A stretch of DNA of 64,000 bases from Arthrobacter citreus (GTDB lineage Bacteria; Bacillota; Bacilli; Bacillales; Bacillaceae_G): assembly GCA_013200995.1 (NCBI GenBank), contig CP053688.1:682001-746000 (forward strand), written 5' to 3'. How positions within the stretch are numbered: the first letter of the stretch is position 1; every line of letters starts with the position of its first letter. The translations under genes and the position numbers were made by a program. The notes under the pieces were generated by a model. That model did no database searches and was not told the DNA's origin. It saw only the letters and a program-made list of their open reading frames with translations. Below are positions 42,393-51,156 of this stretch, one piece after another.

Positions 42393-42410
42393 TTGTGATA
42401 TAAATCACAA
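42393..42410. promoter_or_regulatory. Perfect Fnr/Crp-type operator upstream of ric
   Basis: TTGTGATATAAATCACAA consists of arms TTGTGAT and ATCACAA, the TGTGA-N6-TCACA pattern recognised by Fnr-type proteins. It is centred at 42401.5, upstream of ric on the minus strand; no plus-strand gene starts within 370 nt. Confidence 0.82.
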
Positions 42411-42770
42411 GTTTGCATTTTTATATTAAAGAGTGAAAATATGAAAAGTAAATAAATTATTTGTAGATTTCTTTAGTGTCAAGGTGTATAGGTAGGAATT
42501 TTAAAAAACTCTGGTTCAAAAGAGTATATGTCATTTTGTTAAATTATTCACATAGTGGACAAAGGATAAGATTTTTGTACTTGGTTTAATCACTAAAACT
42601 GAGATATACATGTAAACAGATTGAAAAATGACTCAAGCAATTCCTGAGTCATTTTGTTTTTTTTAGGGTTAATTCTATTCAAATCAACAAAATCTATAAT
42701 GAAGAAATTCTTATATACTGGACGAATTATAAAGACGAACTAAATGTGAAGAGTATGTATTACAAAGCAT
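42411..42770. other. Spacer with one orphan hairpin
   Basis: The only feature I see is a strong stem AAAATGACTCA/TGAGTCATTTT with T-run at 42624-42664 and no gene ending before it. An untranslated small RNA ending at this terminator is possible but there is no other evidence. Confidence 0.4.
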
Positions 42771-42784
42771 AAGGAGAGATTGTG

Positions 42785-43012
42785 TTGAGTGATAAGATAG
42801 ATTTTTCAGAAAAAATCCATATAGGTGAATTGATTGCAGTTTCAAACGTGTACGGATTAACGCCATATACCCTTCTTTTAGAACTAGAAAAAGGTACGAT
42901 TGAAGTATTTCTTTCGATAAATGAATTTAACGGGAAATATAGTGATACGACAGATCTTGACTGGTGTCAATTAAATAACGGAAAGGTATTTTCTAAAAAA
43001 ATGAATGACTAA
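42785..43012 (+). CDS. Hypothetical protein, 75 aa
   Basis: I do not recognise this protein. AGGAGAG lies upstream; TTG 42785 has better spacing than GTG 42782. The sequence suggests a small beta-rich fold (IHIGELIAVSNVYGLTPYTLLLELEKGTIEVFLSI) with a charged end, no signal peptide and one Cys. A terminator follows. Confidence 0.6.
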   Translation: MSDKIDFSEKIHIGELIAVSNVYGLTPYTLLLELEKGTIEVFLSINEFNGKYSDTTDLDWCQLNNGKVFSKKMND

Positions 43013-43085
43013 AATTAAGTTCTGCTAATTTTAAAATTTAACATTGAAAACAACTCGATAAATTAATAATCTAACTAATCAGGTA

Positions 43086-43113
43086 AATACCCTATCTAAA
43101 AGGTAGGGTTTTG
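43086..43113 (+). terminator. Intrinsic terminator
   Basis: The stem ACCCTATC/GGTAGGGT with a short A-rich loop is followed by TTTTG. It lies between convergent small genes. Confidence 0.7.
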
Positions 43114-43127
43114 ATTAAACGTTTTTT

Positions 43128-43352
43128 TTAAGTTCTTTTATTTAATACGATTTCACCAAACATGGCTAATTGATCATTATTTAGACTTTCTTTATCAATT
43201 GTTGGCATGACAACAGATAGTAGGAAATTAACCTCATTATTTAATCGATGAATCTCTTCTAACAATTCAATTTGTATGCCTTTCATTTCGCTTATTACCT
43301 CTAAAAACAAATCTTCTTTATTCTCATTTAATTCATTCAGTTTACTACTCAT
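43128..43352 (-). CDS. Hypothetical small coiled-coil protein, 74 aa
   Basis: I do not recognise this protein. It reads MSSKLNELNENKEDLFLEV and then forms one long heptad-like helix (GIQIELLEEIHRLNNEVNFLLSVV). GGAGGT lies 8 nt before the ATG at 43352. It has no membrane segment. Its neighbours are other small unknown proteins on both strands. Confidence 0.65.
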   Translation of the reverse strand: MSSKLNELNENKEDLFLEVISEMKGIQIELLEEIHRLNNEVNFLLSVVMPTIDKESLNNDQLAMFGEIVLNKRT

Positions 43353-43437
43353 ATCAAACACCTCCAAAGAGATTATTCGTTACATAATATTCAATATCCT
43401 TTTTGTATTAAGAATTTTTAACATTTCTATAAAGTAA

Positions 43438-43477
43438 AAAAACTCAGCCAATCATTTAATTTTGGCATGAGTGGGAT
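43438..43477 (-). terminator. Terminator of the 76-aa protein gene (minus strand)
   Basis: On the minus strand ACTCA(T)GCCAA pairs with TTGGCTGAGT and is followed by seven T. Confidence 0.72.
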
Positions 43478-43527
43478 TTTTCATTTTAAAAAAGTACAAA
43501 TTTTCTCGCTTCTTAAGGATGTAGTAT

Positions 43528-43758
43528 TCATTCTCCAATATTATCTTCAAACCATTCCTGCAGGTCTTTTAAAGATGTAAAGGAAAAAATTTCTTCACCA
43601 TTTTGTCCATTATCAGTACCATTATTACCCCTTAAAGTAATTTGACCTTCTTCTCCAGAAATTAAGATTGCATATGGATGGTTTAAATTAATAAATCTCG
43701 CATCTAAATTATTATCAATCCAATTTTTACTACTTAAAAATGCTTCGTAATGATCCAT
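43528..43758 (-). CDS. Hypothetical protein, 76 aa
   Basis: I do not recognise this protein. It is acidic, with AILISGEEGQITLRGNNGTDNGQNGEE in the middle and a C-terminal helix SLKDLQEWFEDNIG. AGGAGG precedes the ATG. It has its own terminator and is divergent from the germinant receptor operon. Confidence 0.65.
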   Translation of the reverse strand: MDHYEAFLSSKNWIDNNLDARFINLNHPYAILISGEEGQITLRGNNGTDNGQNGEEIFSFTSLKDLQEWFEDNIGE

Positions 43759-43975
43759 ATTGATTCCTCCTATCGATGATATTGTTCCAACTTATAAAAA
43801 AAATACGCAAGTATTTAGGTTTATAAGGCGTAAAGATCCTTTTTTTAGTCCGTTTTTTTCGTATAGGGTCAATCGCTAGCTAAAGAATAATTTAAATTGC
43901 CAATAATTTCCGTATATAGAAGTTAAAAATAGAAAATTATAGAAAAGACAATGCAGCAAAAAAGGGGGGAGTTAT

Positions 43976-45523
43976 TTGATTCGAAATAAACATAAATTGC
44001 TAAGAACGTTTAAGTCAAAAAAGAATGACGAAATAAATGTTCGACAAGATCCCCTATATGACAATTATGGTCAAAATATCGAAGCACTCGAATTAATTTA
44101 TGATAATTGCTCAGACGTAATTTTTCGTTCCTTTTTACTATTCGGAAATACTAGGGCAACGATTATTTATATTGAAGGCCTTACAGATAAAGAAGGAATT
44201 GAAAATTTTGTTTTAGTGCCACTAATGGAAAAAGTAATAACCATAAAACAATCAATAAATGATGTAATTGAGGATAAAATTCCAGTTTCTAAAGTGAATA
44301 AGGTCATTTCATTTCAGCAATGTATTGATTCAATTTCATCTGGTAATCCAATTCTTTTATCAGAAGGTGTAAAAGCTGGGTTTTCTTTAGGGCTTGCAAA
44401 GTGGGAAAAACGGTCAATAGAGGAACCAACGGCTGAGGTTGGCATTAAAGGACCGCGTGAGGGATTTAATGAGTCAATAGAAATTAGTAAATCTCAAATA
44501 CGTAGAATTATTAAAAGTCCTTCACTTAAAATGCTATCGCTGAAAATTGGGCGCTATACGAATACGACAATTGTTATTACCTACATTGAAGGAATTGCAG
44601 ATCAAACGCTAATCGATGAAATCGTTAGCCGATTAACAGGTATTGAAGTAGATGGAATTTTGGAAAGTGAATACATTGAGGAATTGATTGAAGATAATCC
44701 TTTTTCGCCTTTTCCACAGATTTTGTCTACAGAACGTCCAGATGTAGTTTGCTCTAATTTACTTGAGGGAAGGGTAGGCATTTTAGTTGAAGGAACGCCG
44801 TTTTGCTTAATTGCTCCAATTTCATTTTTTTCATTGATTCAATCACATGAGGATTACTATCAACGATTTATCGTTAGTTCAGCGATTCGATGGTTACGCT
44901 ATTTATTCCTTGGAATTTCACTTTTGCTTCCATCATTTTATGTTGCGATTATGACGTTTCATCAAGAAATGGTACCAACTAATTTGTTGCTAAGTATGGC
45001 AGCTTCTCGAGAACCAATTCCTTTTCCATCAATTGTAGAAGTATTGATTATGGAAGTTTCATTTGAAGCATTGCGGGAAGCAGGAGTTCGATTACCTAAG
45101 CAAATTGGAGCGGCCGTAAGTATTGTAGGTGCTTTAGTAATTGGTCAAGCAGCTGTTCAGGCAGGTTTGGTTTCTTCACCAATGGTAATTGTAGTGGCGA
45201 TTACTGGAATTGCTTCATTCATGTTGCCTCGTTATATTGCAGGGATTGCGATTCGTTTGCTCAGATTCCCGATGATATTACTTGCTGGTTCATTGGGGTT
45301 AGTTGGAATTATGTTAGGTATAATCCTAATCGTCATCCATTTATGTAGCTTACGTTCATTTGGTGTTCCATATTTATCTCCACTGGCTCCGCTTAAAACT
45401 GAAGAACTAAAGGATGTCTTATGGAGAGCTCCCTTTTGGATGATGGATACACGTCCTCATCTCACAGGAAAGACTAATTTAAATCGTCAATCCGACGGAC
45501 AATCACCAAAAAATGATAAATGA
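43976..45523 (+). CDS. Spore germination receptor A subunit (GerA family)
   Basis: The 515-residue subunit A of a nutrient germinant receptor sits in the spore inner membrane. A cytoplasmic N-terminal region of about 290 residues (LFGNTRATIIYIEGLTDKEGIE, LLEGRVGILVEGTPFCLIAPISFFSLIQSHEDYYQR) is followed by about five membrane helices and ends KTEELKDVLWRAPFWMMDTRP, a hallmark of GerAA/GerKA proteins. TTG 43976 follows GGGGGA by 5 nt. It heads a four-gene cluster ordered A-C-D-B; expression in the forespore by sigma-G is expected from the family. Confidence 0.94.
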   Translation: MIRNKHKLLRTFKSKKNDEINVRQDPLYDNYGQNIEALELIYDNCSDVIFRSFLLFGNTRATIIYIEGLTDKEGIENFVLVPLMEKVITIKQSINDVIEDKIPVSKVNKVISFQQCIDSISSGNPILLSEGVKAGFSLGLAKWEKRSIEEPTAEVGIKGPREGFNESIEISKSQIRRIIKSPSLKMLSLKIGRYTNTTIVITYIEGIADQTLIDEIVSRLTGIEVDGILESEYIEELIEDNPFSPFPQILSTERPDVVCSNLLEGRVGILVEGTPFCLIAPISFFSLIQSHEDYYQRFIVSSAIRWLRYLFLGISLLLPSFYVAIMTFHQEMVPTNLLLSMAASREPIPFPSIVEVLIMEVSFEALREAGVRLPKQIGAAVSIVGALVIGQAAVQAGLVSSPMVIVVAITGIASFMLPRYIAGIAIRLLRFPMILLAGSLGLVGIMLGIILIVIHLCSLRSFGVPYLSPLAPLKTEELKDVLWRAPFWMMDTRPHLTGKTNLNRQSDGQSPKNDK

Positions 45524-45573
45524 AATAGCCTTTAGTAAAAAAATTAAAGGAAAGACGAAAGGAGAATCAATTA

Positions 45574-46764
45574 ATGAAACGTGTTCTCTATTTGTTATCC
45601 TTATGTGGATCGATTTTATTGTTAAGTGGTTGCTGGGATCGATTGGAGATAAATGATTTAGCCATTGTCACTGCAGTTGCCATAGATCGAGTAGATGATA
45701 AAACAATTGAGCTTTCAACTCAAATAATTATTCCGAAAGACTTAAGTTCTGGTAATGGACAAGCCGGAGTAGGTCAACAAAGTTCATTAACTGTTGTTAG
45801 ATCTCAAAAAGGAAAAAATATTGCCGATGCAATCTCAAAACTGCAAACGAAATTACCGCGTAAAATATTTTGGGGACAGTGTGAGGTATACATTTTTAGT
45901 GAAGAATTAGCTAAAAAAGGTGTAAAAGAGCAAATGGATTTTTTACTTCGTCATCCTCAACCAAGGGAAAGAGCCTATTTATTCGTAAGTAAAATTGATC
46001 CAAAGCAAATACTCCAGATGTCTACACCAATAGAACGGTATTCAGCTGAAACAATTATGGGATTATCCGATTTTCGATTTTCAATGCAAGTCGATTTGCA
46101 GTCCTTTGAAGCAATGTTAACAAGGCAAGCTAATGCAGCTGCTATTCCATTACTAGATATATTGTCAGAACCAAAGAATGAGGACTCAGATCAATCCAAT
46201 CGACTACCAGCCATTATCGGTACAGCTGTTTTTAAAAAGGATAAAATGATTGGACAGTTTTCGGAACGTGAAACTAGAGGAGTTCTATTATTAAGAAATG
46301 AACAGAAAGAATTTACTGTAACACTAAAATCCGCTGACATGAAAGGCAATGTGTCATTATATCCAGTTTTGCAGCATACAAAGCTTGTACCAGTAATACA
46401 GGGAGATAAATGGAAAATGCTTGTGAAAGTAAAGGCAGAAGGTGCAATTGTCCAAAACGGGACGAATTTAGACTATTCAAATCAACTACTTAAAAAGAAA
46501 CTAGAAAAAGTTTTTCAAGAAAAGATTAAAGATGGAATAGAACAAACTCTTAAGCAAGTTCAACTAAACCTAAAAACTGATATTATAGGTTTTGCTGATG
46601 AGTTTCACAGAGTCTATCCGAAACAATGGAAAAAAGTCGAAAATCACTGGGATGAGAAATTTCCTACTGTAGAAGTAAAAATTGACGTCGATGCAAACAT
46701 TCGAAGACAAGGCTATATTAACAAACCAGGAGCAATACCTGAGAAAGAGGTTCGGAATAAATGA
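45574..46764 (+). CDS. Spore germination receptor C subunit (Ger(x)C lipoprotein)
   Basis: The 396-residue lipoprotein has a signal peptide with lipobox LLSGC and the family opening GCWDRLEINDLAIVTAVAIDR. Three beta-rich domains follow (LPRKIFWGQCEVYIFSEELAKKG, IERYSAETIMGLSDFRF, RLPAIIGTAVFKKDKMIGQF), and the end contains DIIGFADEFHRVYPKQWKKVENHWDEKFP. It anchors on the outer face of the spore inner membrane. The stop overlaps the start of the small D gene by 4 nt. Confidence 0.94.
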   Translation: MKRVLYLLSLCGSILLLSGCWDRLEINDLAIVTAVAIDRVDDKTIELSTQIIIPKDLSSGNGQAGVGQQSSLTVVRSQKGKNIADAISKLQTKLPRKIFWGQCEVYIFSEELAKKGVKEQMDFLLRHPQPRERAYLFVSKIDPKQILQMSTPIERYSAETIMGLSDFRFSMQVDLQSFEAMLTRQANAAAIPLLDILSEPKNEDSDQSNRLPAIIGTAVFKKDKMIGQFSERETRGVLLLRNEQKEFTVTLKSADMKGNVSLYPVLQHTKLVPVIQGDKWKMLVKVKAEGAIVQNGTNLDYSNQLLKKKLEKVFQEKIKDGIEQTLKQVQLNLKTDIIGFADEFHRVYPKQWKKVENHWDEKFPTVEVKIDVDANIRRQGYINKPGAIPEKEVRNK

Positions 46765-46976
46765 AGTGGGGTTCTTTTATTTGTACAACAGTAATTGTAG
46801 CTCTAATTTTCATTTTTGAATGGAAAAAAATGAAGTCAGCTCCTAAAGAAGATCAGATTGGCTTTGTTTTGTTACTTTTATTAGCATGGATTTTTTCTTT
46901 GTTTAATCTACAGCAAATGGCTGGACCAATTACATGGGTTGAAGCTCTTTTTAAACCATTTGAAAAATATATGTAA
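46761..46976 (+). CDS. Small two-helix membrane protein, germinant receptor D subunit
   Basis: The 71-residue protein has two membrane helices (SFICTTVIVALIFIFEW and IGFVLLLLLAWIFSLF) separated by a charged loop KKMKSAPKEDQ. Small proteins of this form occur in several ger operons and are called D subunits; they tune receptor response. It overlaps the C-subunit gene by 4 nt (ATGA) and lies ahead of the permease-type B gene, so it belongs to the operon. Confidence 0.82.
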   Translation: MKWGSFICTTVIVALIFIFEWKKMKSAPKEDQIGFVLLLLLAWIFSLFNLQQMAGPITWVEALFKPFEKYM

Positions 46977-47097
46977 TGACAGATCAATTTTACAATTCTT
47001 AAAGGAACAAGATTATTTGAGAGCGGTTGTTTAGTAGAGCTATGAAAAAAATAATCTAAACTTCGGTCATAGCATTATTCCAAAAAGGAGGTAGACA

Positions 47098-48195
47098 ATG
47101 GAGAAAGGAAAAATTTCATCGCTTCAAATGGCATTCATGCTGTATCCAACCATAATTGCTACAGCTATCCTCATGCTACCTAGTTTCACTGCTCAATACG
47201 CTAAACAAGATCTATGGCTGTCTCCGATTTGGGCGTGTTTAATCGGATTTTTAACTGTTTTCATAGCAATTCAATTAAATAAACTATACCCGAATCAAAC
47301 AGTGATTCAATTTAGCCAGGAAATAGTAGGTCGCTTCTTTGGGAAAATAGTTGGATTACTATTTTTGATATTTTACATTCCTACTACAGGTTTAATTACT
47401 AGAAGTTATGGAGAATTTGTGGTCGACTCCTTTCTACCTCATACGCCAGTGGTTGTTATTACGGGATCTATGGTATTAGTCTGTTCTTTTGCGATTCGAG
47501 GAGGTATTGAATTACTAGGAAGAGTTGCAGATTTATTTGTGCCGATCTTTCTAATTACCCTTATTTTACTTTTACTCTTATTGCTTCCAGATTTTAACTT
47601 CAACAATTTATTGCCTATCATGGAAAATGGATTCATGCCTTCATTTAAAGGGTCAATCATACTACAAGGCTGGTTTACAGAATTTTTTTTAATCATCTTT
47701 CTCCTTCCATTTTTAAAGGATTCTAAAAAAGGGCCAAAATCAATTTCTTGGACTGTATTTGCAGTAATGATTACTTTAGTTATCGTAAATATGTCAACCT
47801 ATGCTGTACTTGGAACAACAACTGCTTACAAAGTCTATCCTTTAATGAATGTAGCCCGATATATAAGTATTGCCAATTTTTTTGAACATTTAGAGGCAAT
47901 TTTTATGGCAGTATGGATTTTAGGAACATTTGTTAAAATATCTATATTTTATTACGCCTCGGTACTAGTCGTTGCTCAGTTATTGAATCTATCTGATTAC
48001 CGTCCAATCGTATTACCAGTTGGGATTCTAATCGTTGAATTTTGCTTTTGGTCATTGCCTAGTACAGTTGAAATTAGCCGTTATGAAACCGCAGCATTCC
48101 CATTTTATGCTCTTTTTGTTCAAACCATAATTCCTTTATTCTTGCTATTACTTTCGCTATTTAAAAGAAGTTTTCAAAAGCTAACCGAAAATTGA
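47098..48195 (+). CDS. Spore germination receptor B subunit (GerB, amino acid permease-like)
   Basis: The 365-residue protein has about ten membrane helices of the APC-type spore germination permease family (LQMAFMLYPTIIATAILMLPS at the start, GKIVGLLFLIFYIPTTGLITRSYGEFV, and FALFVQTIIPLFLLLLSLF near the end). Subunit B binds the germinant, probably an amino acid. AAGGAGG lies 7 nt before the ATG. The 121-nt gap before it contains no terminator, so it is co-transcribed with A, C and D. Confidence 0.93.
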   Translation: MEKGKISSLQMAFMLYPTIIATAILMLPSFTAQYAKQDLWLSPIWACLIGFLTVFIAIQLNKLYPNQTVIQFSQEIVGRFFGKIVGLLFLIFYIPTTGLITRSYGEFVVDSFLPHTPVVVITGSMVLVCSFAIRGGIELLGRVADLFVPIFLITLILLLLLLLPDFNFNNLLPIMENGFMPSFKGSIILQGWFTEFFLIIFLLPFLKDSKKGPKSISWTVFAVMITLVIVNMSTYAVLGTTTAYKVYPLMNVARYISIANFFEHLEAIFMAVWILGTFVKISIFYYASVLVVAQLLNLSDYRPIVLPVGILIVEFCFWSLPSTVEISRYETAAFPFYALFVQTIIPLFLLLLSLFKRSFQKLTEN

Positions 48196-48353
48196 GCGTT
48201 GATCAAAACCAATTAGAACAAAAATAAAATTTTTATCACAAAGTTAATTTAAAGTGGTAAAAAATACACAATTTGAACTGTTAAAAATATTGTGTATTAG
48301 CATGTATAGGACAAACTTGCTTCCGGGAAGGCTTAAAGTAAGGAGGCGTTAAA

Positions 48354-48452
48354 ATGGTTACTTTTGAAGTTTTATCTTTAATGTTTAGCTTTGGAATGTT
48401 TGTCATCGCCATTTTAGAATTTAAAGAAAAGGATCGAAATAAAAATTCTTAA
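48354..48452 (+). CDS. Type I toxin-like (holin-like) micropeptide, 32 aa
   Basis: The peptide MVTFEVLSLMFSFGMFVIAI continues with a charged tail LEFKEKDRNKNS. One hydrophobic helix with a short charged C-terminus and the opening MVTFE are characteristic of the putative holin-like toxins annotated in Bacillus type I toxin-antitoxin loci. AAGGAGG precedes the ATG at an ideal distance, TTGAAC and TATTAG may form a promoter near 48271-48299, and a strong terminator follows. An antisense antitoxin RNA would be expected from the 3' side but I cannot see its promoter with confidence. Confidence 0.75.
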   Translation: MVTFEVLSLMFSFGMFVIAILEFKEKDRNKNS

Positions 48453-48483
48453 GGACGCTCATGATATTAGATAGTAAACCTTG

Positions 48484-48512
48484 TAACACGCTATAAAAGC
48501 GTGTTTTTTTTA
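48484..48512 (+). terminator. Intrinsic terminator after the micropeptide gene
   Basis: The stem ACACGCT/AGCGTGT is followed by eight T. Confidence 0.85.
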
Positions 48513-48603
48513 TTTCAGTTTTATACAAAATTCACTTAATCTAAAATAATTATTGTACAATTATACTAGATTAAGTGAAAAAGTTAAGAAGGTGGATGTA
48601 GAA

Positions 48604-49968
48604 ATGTATGATATTACAATAATCGGATCAGGTGTAAGTAGTATTTTTTTAGCATATACATTATTACAAACAAATCAAAAGGTATTAATACTTGAAAAAG
48701 GAAAATCATTAGAGGAAAGAACGTGTGGACTCGACCGAGGAGAAACTTGTAATTGTGAAGTTTGCGGTAAATTTTATGGCTTTGCAGGACTTGGGAAATC
48801 AGAAGGTAAATTTAATTATTCCTGTGATTTTGGTGGAGAATTGGCCCAAAAAGTAGGAAAAGAAAAGTTAATACAATTAATGGATGAAGTTGACGAATTA
48901 TTATGCCTTTTCGGTGCTGACTCGGTGCAAAAATATTCGACTGTAAATGAAAAGCTAGCAAAGAAAGCGCAAGATTGTAATTTGCAAATGTTAACAACAG
49001 AAGTAAGACATCTTGGAACACAGCTTTCAACAGAAATATTTCAACGTTTGTATACTATTATAGCAAGTAAAGTTGATATTCGTTTCGAAGTTGATATTCA
49101 AAATCTGAGAAAAGAAATGAATACATTCACTATAAATACGAATCTAGGGAAATTTGAATCTAAACATGTTGTTTTTGCTACAGGTAGATCTGGAACAGAT
49201 TGGCTAAAAGAGCAATGTACAGATCTCAATGTTAGGCAAGGGAAAACTCGTCTAGATTTAGGAATTAGAGTTGAAATGAAAGAACAACAATTGCGTTCAA
49301 TTTTGGAAGATACTTTTGAAACAAAACTAGCGTTTGAATATGATGATGTTATTTCAACTACATATTGCATGAATCCAAAAGGTAGAATCGTTCGAAAGTT
49401 TCAGGAAGGTTTAGTCATGCCTGATGGACAAAATTTTAAAGAAAAGGAGACAGGAACAACTAATTTAAATTTTACATTGTTTACTCCTAACTATTTTCCT
49501 TCTTTAAAGGAAGCAAATCTTTATGCTAGTAAAATCATAGGAAGTATTAATAATGATTCAGATAGAATCGTAGTACAGCGATTAGGTGATCTACTTTGTG
49601 GAGAACCAACAACTGAAGTGAAAATGGAAGAAAATAGTATCATACCTACATTAAGTGCAGACTGCGGTGATTTAACGAAAGAAGTACCTTTATTTTATTT
49701 AACTATTTTACAAGGATTTTTAAATCAATTGGAAGAATTTATAGGAGAAACGATTGATAAAGATACTCTTCTTTATGGAATCGATGGAAAGTTTTATTCT
49801 CCTATTATTGAAACAGATTTAAACTTTCAAACTAGTTTAGACGGATTATTTGTCATTGGTGATGCTTCAGGCGTTACACATTCGTTATCTCAAGCAGCGG
49901 CTAGTGGTATTTATTTAGGTGAATTTTTGGCTAATAAAGAACAAAGTGAATTTGAAGTAACTAAATGA
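48604..49968 (+). CDS. FAD-dependent oxidoreductase
   Basis: The 454-residue flavoprotein opens with the dinucleotide-binding motif YDITIIGSGVSSIFLAYTLL and ends with the second FAD motif GLFVIGDASGVTHSLSQAAASG. A Cys-rich stretch RTCGLDRGETCNCEVCGK near residues 40-57 could bind metal or an Fe-S cluster. The family resembles uncharacterised NAD(P)/FAD dehydrogenases; the substrate is unknown. ATG 48604 follows AAGGTGG; 17 upstream in-frame codons lack a site. The phosphatase gene starts 43 nt downstream in the same direction. Confidence 0.84.
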   Translation: MYDITIIGSGVSSIFLAYTLLQTNQKVLILEKGKSLEERTCGLDRGETCNCEVCGKFYGFAGLGKSEGKFNYSCDFGGELAQKVGKEKLIQLMDEVDELLCLFGADSVQKYSTVNEKLAKKAQDCNLQMLTTEVRHLGTQLSTEIFQRLYTIIASKVDIRFEVDIQNLRKEMNTFTINTNLGKFESKHVVFATGRSGTDWLKEQCTDLNVRQGKTRLDLGIRVEMKEQQLRSILEDTFETKLAFEYDDVISTTYCMNPKGRIVRKFQEGLVMPDGQNFKEKETGTTNLNFTLFTPNYFPSLKEANLYASKIIGSINNDSDRIVVQRLGDLLCGEPTTEVKMEENSIIPTLSADCGDLTKEVPLFYLTILQGFLNQLEEFIGETIDKDTLLYGIDGKFYSPIIETDLNFQTSLDGLFVIGDASGVTHSLSQAAASGIYLGEFLANKEQSEFEVTK

Positions 49969-50011
49969 AAATTTCTTTTAAGATTTAAAAATTCATATAG
50001 TAGGTGATTCA

Positions 50012-50662
50012 ATGACAAATAAAATTCATTTATATTTAATTCGACATGGTGAAACTTATTTAAATCGTTATAAAAGAATGCAAGGTTGGGCCGATAGTCC
50101 ATTAACAGAAGAAGGAAAAATTGTTGCGATTGATTGTGGTAAGAGATTATCCGAAATTCAATTTGATCGCGTTTATACAAGTGATTCAGGCAGAACGGTT
50201 GAAACGGCCGAATTAATTTTACAACAAAACAATTACGAAATACCTGTCATCAGAAAAACAAAAGCCTTTCGAGAATCTTTTTTTGGTAGTTTTGAAGGAG
50301 AATTTTCAGCTGTAGCTTTAGGTAAAGTTGCAAAAGATAACGGTTATTCTTCATTTGGGGAACTAATGCGAAATCGAACACTTGAAGATATAACAAATTT
50401 TTTTAAAGAATCTGATCCATACCATCATGCCGAAAACTATAGTGAACTATGGAATCGTATAGAAAAAGGCCTTGATGAACTCATTATAGAAAACAATAAA
50501 AACGATGAAAATGTTTTAATCGTCACTCATGGAAATACAATCCGCAATATCGTAAAAAAATTTTCAGAGGAATTTAATATTGAATTAGAAATAAAGAACG
50601 CTAGTATTACATTATTGGAATATTCATCTGAAACTTATAAAGTGATTTCTTTTAATCAGTAA
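50012..50662 (+). CDS. Histidine phosphatase family protein
   Basis: The 216-residue phosphoglycerate-mutase-like phosphatase carries the catalytic motif LIRHGETYLNRYKRMQGWADSPLTEEG near the N-terminus and the second His in VLIVTHGNTIRNIV near residue 172. The Glu in KAFRESFFGSFEGE completes the site. The substrate is unknown; sugar phosphates and nucleotides are typical. It may share a transcript with the flavoprotein gene. It is followed by the 21-bp repeat array. Confidence 0.9.
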   Translation: MTNKIHLYLIRHGETYLNRYKRMQGWADSPLTEEGKIVAIDCGKRLSEIQFDRVYTSDSGRTVETAELILQQNNYEIPVIRKTKAFRESFFGSFEGEFSAVALGKVAKDNGYSSFGELMRNRTLEDITNFFKESDPYHHAENYSELWNRIEKGLDELIIENNKNDENVLIVTHGNTIRNIVKKFSEEFNIELEIKNASITLLEYSSETYKVISFNQ

Positions 50663-50677
50663 ATGATTACGTTGAAA

Positions 50678-50820
50678 TGCATATAAAAAGGTGAAAAGTG
50701 GAATTAAATTTTGTGAAAGTGCAAATAAAAAAGCTAAAACTGCAAATAAAATTTAAGGACCTGCAATTAAAAAAAGTAAAACTGCAAATAAAATCGTGTA
50801 AACTGCAAATAAGACCTTCA
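50678..50820. repeat. 21-bp tandem repeat, about seven units
   Basis: TGCAAATAAAA-type units start at 50678, 50699, 50720, 50741, 50762, 50783 and 50804, exactly 21 bp apart; the first two are degenerate. Each unit ends in AAAC or AAAG before the next TGC. The spacing is two helical turns, so the A-tracts are phased and the DNA is probably bent. The remaining DNA to 51150 holds no gene I can see. Confidence 0.82.
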
Positions 50821-51156
50821 TTTAAGTATAAAAATGAGTGATTCAGAGAAATATCAAGACAAACCAATGAATTAGACTTAAAGAACTAAAAAAACGATTC
50901 AAAACCATAAAAATAAACAAAAAAGAAGTCTCTTCGCGGGAAGAAAACAATAAAACACCAAAAGAAATGGCAACTAATTAGCATAAAAATTAGTTGCCTA
51001 TTTTTATCAAAAATTCTCAACCTAAATCTCGTGTTTTATAAGCCACAATATTCATTGATGTTGCAATATGCGATTTTGGTAATTAAAAAATAGTAAAAGA
51101 TTTTTAATAATTGTAAAAAGAATAGTTAATAACAAGTCACAATAAAGGAGATGAAA

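Noticed and set aside
50678..50820. CRISPR array
   Set aside because: Units are contiguous 21-mers without unique spacers, and no cas gene is nearby.
50667..50867. Minus-strand frame with a repeating FICSF-like peptide
   Set aside because: The peptide periodicity is a by-product of the 21-bp DNA repeat; no ribosome binding site.
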